Part shown: positions 23,601 through 24,121 of the stretch, piece after piece
How the letters are laid out: each line of letters starts with the position of its first letter
How positions within the stretch are numbered: position 1 is the first letter of the stretch
NCBI GenBank assembly: GCA_003118195.1
Contig: BEXV01001767.1
Coordinates: forward strand, 160,112 to 184,232
Direction of reading: 5' to 3'
Source: Hemicentrotus pulcherrimus
Lineage: Eukaryota; Echinodermata; Echinoidea; Camarodonta; Strongylocentrotidae
Length of the DNA stretch: 24,121 nt
Notes under the pieces: model-generated
Told to the model about the DNA's origin: nothing
The model's input: the letters and a program-made list of their open reading frames with translations, nothing else
Databases searched by the model: none
Program-made: the position numbers and the translations under genes

Positions 23601-23797
23601 GATTTAGAAAACAATTCACAGATTGTGTAAGAGCAAAACAAATAACCTTCAGTCATGGTCCTTATCATATCACTTACTGCTTGTTTGACATGTGTCGTCT
23701 GTCCATCCCGATGCACAAATACAGAAGAAGCCCGTACCGCCAATAGGTGTTGCACATGTGGCGCCGTTCATACAAGGGTCATCAGAGCACGTGATAG
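1094..23797 (-). CDS. Multi-EGF type I transmembrane protein gene, 3' part (32 exon units)
   Basis: Gene-level entry covering all the exons listed separately below. Every EGF unit has AG at its upstream edge, a GT donor (mostly GTAAGT) downstream, and phase 1 at both ends. Joining one leftover base to the next exon's two bases never creates a stop at a junction. Intact units each encode six cysteines in EGF spacing, usually 38-41 residues. The last exon supplies a membrane helix and stop codon. The array therefore reads as one long extracellular EGF rod anchored in the plasma membrane. No signal peptide, start codon or promoter is in the window, so the 5' part continues past 24121. Known relatives in architecture are Notch-ligand, Crumbs and fibropellin-like multi-EGF proteins, but no DSL, laminin-G, avidin-like or other non-EGF domain is visible, so I give no name. 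A split into two genes cannot be fully excluded, but no other terminal exon was seen. Confidence 0.85.
1264..2022 (-). other. Intron between E31 and the TM exon
   Basis: 759 bp, AT-rich. No repeat family, EGF relic or long open frame noted. Confidence 0.75.
2023..2139 (-). CDS. Exon E31: membrane-proximal calcium-binding EGF
   Basis: 117 nt between ..TTGTAG and a GGTAGC donor. Joined to the final A of E30 it begins N-I-D-D-C, the N-terminal ligand motif of calcium-binding EGF domains. The C3-x-D-x4-F-x-C4 segment (CVDLVDGFAC) matches the Asp/Asn beta-hydroxylation consensus. The first loop CSSEPC fits the O-glucose consensus C1-x-S-x-P-C2. Six cysteines are present. This is the only unit in the window with both calcium-binding signatures, and it sits directly before the membrane exon, where it may stiffen the stalk. 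Confidence 0.88.
2140..2942 (-). other. Intron between E30 and E31
   Basis: 803 bp, AT-rich. An open minus frame overlapping 2814-3044 is the E30 region read in another register. Nothing else recognised. Confidence 0.75.
2943..3044 (-). CDS. Exon E30: short EGF domain
   Basis: 102 nt, the shortest EGF unit here, between TTTACAG and A|GTAAGT. The reading is VEGCGGLLPCENGARC, then a compact C3-LSDV-C4 loop and CQAGFTGTLC. All six cysteines are present; the C3-C4 loop is much shorter than in the upstream repeats. The segment CxxGFTGxxC resembles the EOGT O-GlcNAc consensus. It is closest to E29, suggesting an old pairwise duplication near the membrane end. Confidence 0.88.
3155..3840. mobile_element. 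Non-autonomous DNA transposon (MITE-like), 686 bp
   Basis: Ends AGGCCCGGTCACACAGAG at 3155 and its near-perfect reverse complement finishing at 3840 form inverted repeats of about 92 bp (3155-3246 and 3749-3840). TTA at 3152-3154 and 3841-3843 is a 3-bp target duplication, as in PIF/Harbinger-type elements (class is inference). The interior is GC- and CpG-rich, sharply unlike the AT-rich intron around it, and encodes no transposase; open frames inside it are incidental. It sits in the intron between E29 and E30. Confidence 0.85.
3454..3744. repeat. Internal repeats within the transposon
   Basis: Bases 3454-3503 and 3695-3744 are imperfect direct repeats (both with CGCCCTGTAT.CGC.CAG.GCGCTA and TGCATTT.GTGTC), and a third shorter copy starts near 3621 (GCAAGCAACACGTTGTGCATT). 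Copies of ATGCGCTGGCCGTG occur at about 3565 and 3792. The interior seems to have grown by duplication of right-end sequence. Confidence 0.65.
4336..4452 (-). CDS. Exon E29: EGF domain with N-terminal spacer
   Basis: 117 nt. The chosen acceptor is TTTCCTAG (next exon base 4452); an internal CTCCAG 24 nt downstream is also phase-compatible, so the first eight codons (Ser/Thr-rich, STESPV) could be optional. The EGF reads NCEGPSPCQNGAIC, then a short VFDV loop and CQTGYSGTFC, with six cysteines. It shares the short C3-C4 loop with E30. Confidence 0.86.
4837..4896. repeat. (CA)n/(CT)n compound microsatellite
   Basis: Imperfect CA repeats to about 4870 pass directly into 13 uninterrupted CT units (4871-4896). 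Located in the intron between E27 and E28's downstream side, roughly 80 bp from the E28 donor; on the transcript the CT tract reads as AG-rich. Confidence 0.9.
4974..5096 (-). CDS. Exon E28: EGF domain
   Basis: 123 nt between CTCCAG and C|GTAAGT. Reads HCRLSPCKNDGLC, an acidic loop SNSDDDTEF, then CSCRDTGYTGPTC and EEID before the donor. Six cysteines are present. The trailing C joins E29 to give a Leu codon. The extra residue in the C5-C6 loop (CRDTGYTGPTC) is shared with E9 and E17 rather than with its neighbours. Confidence 0.88.
5147..5300. repeat. Purine-rich tract
   Basis: A long stretch of almost only A and G on the plus strand, including a G-rich core near 5168-5185 and GAGAGAAAGAGAAAGG near 5252. 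On the gene's sense strand it is polypyrimidine and ends close to the E28 acceptor at 5097, which may help acceptor recognition (inference). Confidence 0.6.
5553..5612. repeat. (ATA)n microsatellite
   Basis: About 20 units of ATA/AAT with a few ATG interruptions. It produces a minus-strand polyleucine reading frame (5371-5631) that has no splice or domain support. Confidence 0.92.
6634..6750 (-). CDS. Exon E27: EGF domain, FC..DPC type
   Basis: 117 nt between TTTTCAG and A|GTGAGT. Reads DFCINDPCENDRPC, SNNGENSGF, CECGDEFLGDACEVT, with six cysteines. It is a typical member of the FC/HC class: no Ser/Thr before C3, so no O-fucose consensus. Flanking introns are over 1 kb on both sides. Confidence 0.9.
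6751..7864 (-). other. Intron between E26 and E27
   Basis: 1114 bp, very AT-rich with short homopolymers and the poly-C run. No coding or mobile-element signature seen. Confidence 0.75.
7744..7760. repeat. Poly-C run
   Basis: Eleven C bases, one A, then five C bases. It lies about 100 bp left of the E26 donor, in the intron. Confidence 0.9.
7865..7981 (-). CDS. Exon E26: EGF domain, FC..DPC type
   Basis: 117 nt between GCTACAG and A|GTAAGT. Reads FCMDNPCQNGRPC, SNNDAEDGF, CDCGDEYIGDRCEFT, with six cysteines and a strongly acidic C3-C4 loop. The open frame runs beyond both splice sites by chance only. Confidence 0.9.
8290..8412 (-). CDS. Exon E25: EGF domain, FC..DPC type
   Basis: 123 nt between TTTGCAG and A|GTAAGT. 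Reads FCSDDPCENGKPC, SNNDDNSDF, CDCGDDFTGKTCGFPIS. Six cysteines; the tail after C6 is two residues longer than in its neighbours (GFPIS instead of EFT). An overlapping plus-strand open frame (8243-8524) is a shadow. Confidence 0.9.
8667..8685. repeat. Poly-C run ending in N (likely assembly join)
   Basis: Eighteen consecutive C bases (8667-8684) followed by the only N in the window. It lies inside exon E24, where about 26 nt of EGF coding sequence and a donor are expected. Nothing to its left resembles the missing exon end, which suggests unresolved or lost sequence. Confidence 0.7.
8686..8776 (-). CDS. Exon E24: EGF domain cut by a sequence gap
   Basis: The 5' part of an EGF exon follows the acceptor TTCCAAG. 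It reads FCLSDSCRNGRPC, ENNPANTNF, CDCGEEY and then runs into an N at 8685 and an 18-base C run. C6, the last nine or so codons and the donor are missing. The break coincides with the ambiguous base, so it is more likely an assembly or sequencing artefact than a biological truncation. Its flanking intron is homologous to 14115-14500. Confidence 0.7.
9120..9236 (-). CDS. Exon E23: EGF domain, YC..DPC type
   Basis: 117 nt between TTTTTCAG and A|GTAAGT. Reads YCNGDPCENNQPC, INNDENTGF, CNCEDEFIGDMCEFT, with six cysteines. It differs from E15 at only four residues, and the surrounding introns align too, so E23 and E15 come from a segmental duplication rather than independent exon copying. Confidence 0.9.
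9710..9826 (-). pseudogene. Exon E22: EGF exon with in-frame TAA
   Basis: 117 nt with an intact acceptor (TTTTCAG) and donor (A|GTAAGT), reading FCQNNPCQNSRLC, SNNDDNTGF, CDCGD and then TAA at 9740-9738, followed by FTTDTCDFT. Its duplicate E14 has GAA at that position, so one G-to-T change explains the stop. It also carries P-to-L before C3 and other changes relative to E14, consistent with relaxed constraint. If included in mRNA it would truncate the protein long before the membrane helix; skipping it keeps the frame. It could be a dead exon, a regulated poison exon, an allele or an assembly error. Confidence 0.8.
9827..10533 (-). other. Interval between dead exons E21 and E22
   Basis: The first 100 bp or so belong to the duplicated segment; the rest is unique AT-rich sequence. 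A plus-strand open frame at 10110-10304 has no supporting features. Confidence 0.65.
10534..10629 (-). pseudogene. Exon E21: decayed EGF exon relic
   Basis: The donor (A|GTAAGT) survives, and upstream the reading HPCRNGESS, NNADHADC, IC can be recognised as an EGF remnant. The segment that should encode CDCGDEF.GD.C is shortened to TGC-TGT-TCG-TGT-like codons, and there is no phase-correct acceptor: the nearest AG (at 10631-10630) would read into a TGA. The right boundary is therefore only approximate. It looks like a copy inactivated by deletion and point changes. Confidence 0.65.
10630..10991 (-). other. Interval between relics E20 and E21
   Basis: 362 bp of AT-rich sequence. Nothing recognised. 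Confidence 0.65.
10992..11092 (-). pseudogene. Exon E20: frameshifted EGF exon
   Basis: The acceptor (TAAACAG) and donor (A|GTGAGT) are present, but the exon is 101 nt rather than the 117 of its class. The first part reads FCAGDSC; the C2-C3 loop (expected .NGRPC) is missing, and the rest (NNMDDSDF, CDCGDKYLGVECDIR) continues in another frame. From the acceptor the actual frame ends in TAA near the donor. A deletion of about 16 nt explains this. The 3' end (CDIR then donor) resembles that of E10. Confidence 0.72.
11323..11439 (-). CDS. Exon E19: EGF domain, FC..DPC type
   Basis: 117 nt between CTATCAG and A|GTAAGT. Reads FCRDNPCQNGRAC, ENNEDNDGF, CYCGDEYLGDTCDVI, with six cysteines. In the mature mRNA it may be spliced directly to E23, since E20-E22 are damaged; the junction would give an Asn codon and stay in frame. 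Confidence 0.9.
11440..12534 (-). other. Intron between E18 and E19
   Basis: 1095 bp. A weak inverted pair (AACGGTTTTT near 11990 and AAAACCGTT near 12036) is the only structure noticed. No exon-like segment found. Confidence 0.75.
12535..12657 (-). CDS. Exon E18: EGF domain with hydroxylation consensus
   Basis: 123 nt between TTTACAG and G|GTAAAG. Reads ITRPACDSNPCQNVAEC, RDENDGF, CQCTNGWIGTTCQTQ, with six cysteines. CDSNPC fits the O-glucose consensus C1-x-S-x-P-C2, and CRDENDGFVC fits C3-x-D-x4-F-x-C4 for Asp hydroxylation, although the N-terminal calcium-ligand motif is absent (RPAC). It is unlike its neighbours and may be an older, non-duplicated unit. Confidence 0.9.
12658..13289 (-). 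other. Intron between E17 and E18
   Basis: 632 bp, AT-rich. Nothing recognised. Confidence 0.75.
13290..13409 (-). CDS. Exon E17: EGF domain with O-fucose consensus
   Basis: 120 nt between TTTCAG and C|GTACGT. Reads FCVNFPCKNGATC, SNTANNDGF, CTCDEDSGFTGPTCED, with six cysteines. CKNGATC matches C2-x4-T-C3 for O-fucose. The long C5-C6 loop resembles E28 and E9. The trailing C joins E18 to give a Pro codon. Confidence 0.9.
13862..13978 (-). CDS. Exon E16: EGF domain, HCADDPC type
   Basis: 117 nt between GACACAG and A|GTAAGT. Reads HCADDPCQNNRPC, SNTNDNSGF, CNCGRDFVGDACENA. It differs from E13 at four residues, and the sequence on both sides is also duplicated, so it belongs to the tandem block at 13690-15735. 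Six cysteines; no O-fucose consensus. Confidence 0.9.
14103..14124 (-). pseudogene. Remnant of a lost EGF exon start
   Basis: In the E24 locus the acceptor CCAAG is followed by ATTTCTGCCTGAGTG. At the homologous place here, CCCAG is followed by ATTCTGTTTCTGACAGAG and then intron sequence that belongs to the E16 copy. Only the acceptor and a few codons appear to remain, so the duplication breakpoint or a deletion removed the rest of an E24-like exon. Confidence 0.5.
14529..14645 (-). CDS. Exon E15: EGF domain, YC..DPC type
   Basis: 117 nt with a long pyrimidine-rich acceptor (TTTCTGTTTCAG) and donor A|GTAAGT. Reads YCNGDPCENDQPC, TNNDDNSGF, CNCEDEFIGDMCEFT, with six cysteines. It is the duplicate of E23. 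Confidence 0.9.
15121..15237 (-). CDS. Exon E14: EGF domain, FCQN type
   Basis: 117 nt between TTTTCAG and A|GTAAGT. Reads FCQNDPCQNSRPC, SNNDDNTGF, CDCGDEFTEGTCEFT, with six cysteines. It is the intact duplicate of E22 and shows what that exon encoded before its stop codon. Confidence 0.9.
15507..15623 (-). CDS. Exon E13: EGF domain, HCADDPC type
   Basis: 117 nt between GACACAG and A|GTAAGT. Reads HCADDPCRNNRPC, SNTNDNSGF, CDCGRDFVGDVCEYA, with six cysteines. It is the duplicate of E16; the pair shares the uncommon NNRPCSNTNDNSGF segment exactly. Confidence 0.9.
16155..16271 (-). CDS. Exon E12: EGF domain
   Basis: 117 nt between CTATATAG and A|GTAAGC. Reads HCLSEPCNNDKPC, TNNIDDTGF, CDCEEEFLSETCEII, with six cysteines. 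CLSEPC fits the O-glucose consensus C1-x-S-x-P-C2. The usual Gly before the last cysteine loop (EF.GD) is Ser here. Confidence 0.89.
16597..16622. repeat. (GA)n microsatellite
   Basis: Short GA repeat with one T interruption within a broader purine-rich stretch (about 16540-16650) in the intron between E11 and E12. Confidence 0.85.
16814..16930 (-). CDS. Exon E11: EGF domain
   Basis: 117 nt between AATTCTAG and A|GTACGT. Reads WCDPEPCQNGGTC, SFNNEGTNF, CDCGDEYLDDVCTII, with six cysteines. CQNGGTC matches the O-fucose consensus C2-x4-T-C3. It mixes features of the NGATC class upstream and the CDCGDE class downstream, so it may mark the transition between them. Confidence 0.9.
16931..17418 (-). 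other. Intron between E10 and E11
   Basis: 488 bp of AT-rich sequence. Nothing recognised. Confidence 0.75.
17419..17538 (-). CDS. Exon E10: EGF domain, TC..PC.NGATC type
   Basis: 120 nt between a weak-looking acceptor (AAATGAAG, with its pyrimidine tract further upstream) and A|GTAAGT. Reads VTTCDDTPCQNGATC, TTPINNEGY, CTCAVGWLGDTCDIR, with six cysteines and an O-fucose consensus at CQNGATC. It is a diverged relative of the E1-E8 array, separated from it by E9 and a long intron. Confidence 0.87.
17539..18984 (-). other. Long intron between E9 and E10
   Basis: 1446 bp, AT-rich, the largest exon-free interval after that between E27 and E28. A 12-bp match to the EGF core codons near 18147-18158 lacks cysteine context and splice sites. 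No terminal or first exon signals were found that would split the gene here. Confidence 0.7.
18985..19110 (-). CDS. Exon E9: divergent EGF domain
   Basis: 126 nt, the longest intact unit, between CACTAAAG and A|GTAAGT. Reads DSYCLQNPGLCQNNGVC, RDNDFSMF, CSCGGTGYTGPQCLIK, with six cysteines. The C1-C2 loop is one residue longer than usual and the C5-C6 loop carries an extra Gly. A minus-strand open frame in another register (18964-19158) is a shadow. Confidence 0.88.
19111..19696 (-). other. Intron between E8 and E9
   Basis: 586 bp. A plus-strand open frame at 19363-19602 shows no domain and no coding context. Nothing else recognised. Confidence 0.7.
19697..19816 (-). pseudogene. Exon E8: EGF exon with in-frame TAG
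   Basis: 120 nt with a good acceptor (AATTCTAG) and donor (A|GTAAGT), reading ITCDDDPC, TAG (19790-19788), NGATCFTSNSGVGF, CVCAAGWEGDICETT. Siblings have TTG, AAG or ATG at this position; E3, the closest by sequence, has AAG, so a single A-to-T change could give TAG. Everything else looks functional, including all six cysteines, so the change may be recent, allelic or an error. Skipping the exon would preserve the frame from E7 to E9. Confidence 0.8.
20289..20408 (-). CDS. Exon E7: EGF domain of the ITC array
   Basis: 120 nt between ATTGTAG and A|GTAAGT. Reads ITCADDPCLNGATC, VTPFSGTGF, CICATEWTGDTCQTS, with six cysteines and an O-fucose consensus (CLNGATC). Glu replaces the usual Gly before Trp. 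It is closest to E1 in the C5 to C6 region (TGDTCQTS). Confidence 0.9.
20855..20974 (-). CDS. Exon E6: EGF domain with an extra cysteine
   Basis: 120 nt between ATTATAG and A|GTAAGT. Reads ITCNDEPCLNGATC, TTSISGNGF, CTCSACWTGDTCEIS. It is nearly identical to E5, but the conserved Gly before Trp is Cys (TGT), giving seven cysteines. The unpaired cysteine could misfold the domain, form an intermolecular disulfide, or mark decay of the copy. An O-fucose consensus is present. Confidence 0.89.
21443..21562 (-). CDS. Exon E5: EGF domain of the ITC array
   Basis: 120 nt between CTTAAAG and A|GTTAGT. The donor has T at +3, unlike the GTAAGT of most units, so it may be used less efficiently. Reads ITCNDDPCLNGATC, TTSISGNGF, CTCAAGWTGDTCEIS, with six cysteines. 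It is the closest paralogue of E6 (four residue differences). Confidence 0.89.
22012..22131 (-). CDS. Exon E4: EGF domain of the ITC array
   Basis: 120 nt between CCCATAG and A|GTAAGT. Reads ITCADDPCLNEATC, FSTSNGIGF, CACTAGWTGDLCEIS, with six cysteines. Glu replaces Gly in the C2-C3 loop (CLNEATC still fits C2-x4-T-C3). It starts CC rather than CT, and its upstream intron lacks the motif shared by the other array members, so it is the most diverged unit of E1-E8. Confidence 0.89.
22604..22723 (-). CDS. Exon E3: EGF domain of the ITC array
   Basis: 120 nt between AATTCTAG and T|GTAAGT. Reads ITCDNDPCKNGATC, FTSNSGTGF, CVCADGWTGDTCETS, with six cysteines and an O-fucose consensus. It ends in T instead of A; joined to E4 this gives a Ser codon. 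Confidence 0.9.
23097..23222 (-). CDS. Exon E2: EGF domain of the ITC array
   Basis: Acceptor ATTGTAG. Reads ITCDNDLCKNGATC, FTANSGTGY, CLCASGWEGDTCETS, with six cysteines. The position that serves as donor in its siblings is here A|GTACAA (exon end 23103, 120 nt), a poor match. Six bases further on, A|GTTAGT (exon end 23097, 126 nt) is better and in the same phase, adding Ser-Thr; I chose that end. Leu replaces the usual Pro before C2. Confidence 0.83.
23678..23797 (-). CDS. Exon E1: first visible EGF domain of the ITC array
   Basis: 120 nt between AATTTTAG and A|GTAAGT. Reads ITCSDDPCMNGATC, ATPIGGTGF, CICASGWTDDTCQTS, with six cysteines and an O-fucose consensus. It opens in phase 1, so at least one more coding exon must lie upstream, beyond 24121. 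Confidence 0.9.
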
Positions 23798-24121
23798 CTA
23801 AAATTGTCCAATGAGAATATAATATGAACATATAATGACAATTTAAGTAGTTCGAGCAAGACTTACTCACAATACGGAGAACATGAAGGACAGTTTGTTG
23901 AAAAACTCACATATAATTGATATATTTATTTTATTTACCCTATAACTATGTATCGAGCGCTTCTTTTTTTTTCTTCTTTTTTTGGTTCTGTTTAAGCACT
24001 TTACAACCCTTCATTTTATGGGGTATCGTCATTAATAGGTTTTATATCGCTTGTTTACCGATCCCAAATATGCAGATATGTGGTTAGTTTTGCAGATATG
24101 TGGTTAATTTTGCATTCAATC
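23798..24121 (-). other. Intron upstream of E1, incomplete
   Basis: The first 25 bp carry the array's shared pre-acceptor sequence. The remainder is AT-rich and ends in the 20-bp repeat. No complete further EGF exon lies before the window edge. Confidence 0.7.
24071..24110. repeat. 20-bp direct repeat, two copies
   Basis: TGCAGATATGTGGTTAGTTT is followed directly by the same unit with one difference (TTAATTT), and a third copy begins TGCA. It is at the window edge, upstream of E1 in an intron, and may continue to the right. Confidence 0.85.

Larger units (their letters stand above)
19697..23830 (-). repeat. Tandem exon array, period about 500-590 bp
   Basis: Eight units, each one 120-nt EGF exon plus its intron, with acceptor-to-acceptor distances of 575, 499, 592, 569, 588, 566 and 592 bp. 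Seven of the eight share recognisable sequence just upstream of the acceptor (plus strand TAGCTA.AATTG.CCAATGAGA and variants), and several introns carry a long T run at a similar place. Shared exon and intron sequence shows unequal-crossover style duplication of whole exon-intron units. Confidence 0.8.

Noticed and set aside
23868..23925. Minus-strand GTAAGT preceded by TGT codons (NCPSCSPYC-like)
   Set aside because: The donor would be phase 2 in the cysteine frame, unlike every other unit, and no acceptor or EGF spacing follows upstream; probably chance.

Overview
This is eukaryotic, animal genomic DNA. It is AT-rich and intron-rich. Almost everything that can be supported belongs to one gene on the minus strand. 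I read 31 separate EGF-like exon units (26 intact, 2 with an in-frame stop, 2 decayed, 1 cut by a sequence gap), followed by one terminal exon encoding a transmembrane helix, a 14-residue cytoplasmic tail and a stop codon at 1094-1096. Each EGF domain is one exon with phase-1 introns at both ends, so exons can be added, lost or skipped without shifting the frame. The N-terminal part, including any signal peptide and promoter, lies beyond the right edge. One exon per EGF domain and the AT-rich, microsatellite-bearing introns suggest a marine invertebrate, perhaps an echinoderm or other invertebrate deuterostome. That assignment is weak inference. I do not recognise the gene by name.

Layout in transcription order (high to low coordinates), with exons numbered E1-E31 plus a TM exon. 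E1-E8 (23797-19697) are a tandem array of near-uniform 120-nt exons of the type ITC..DPC.NGATC, spaced roughly 500-590 bp, with shared intron sequence just before each acceptor; E8 carries an in-frame TAG. E9-E12 (19110-16155) are more divergent single EGF exons. E13-E16 (15623-13862) form a recently duplicated block with homologous introns, of which a second partial copy appears as E22-E24 (9826-8686). E17-E19 (13409-11323) are intact. E20-E22 (11092-9710) are a cluster of dead or doubtful exons: a 16-nt shortfall, a decayed relic, then an in-frame TAA. E23-E28 (9236-4974) are mostly of the type FC..DPC.N.RPCSNN..; E24 is cut by an 18-base C run and an N. E29-E31 (4452-2023) are membrane-proximal EGFs, the last being the only calcium-binding-type EGF. 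The TM exon is 1263-1094, and a 3' UTR lies to its left.

The expected protein is a type I membrane protein with a long rod of EGF domains, a single helix and a tiny basic tail. That suits adhesion, ligand binding or cell-cell contact better than enzymatic signalling, but the sequence does not show the role. Other features are a 686-bp GC-rich non-autonomous DNA transposon (3155-3840) with about 92-bp inverted ends and a TTA target duplication inside an intron, several microsatellites and homopolymers, and a hairpin-forming trinucleotide tract in the 3' UTR. No rRNA, tRNA, CRISPR or bacterial-type gene is visible.
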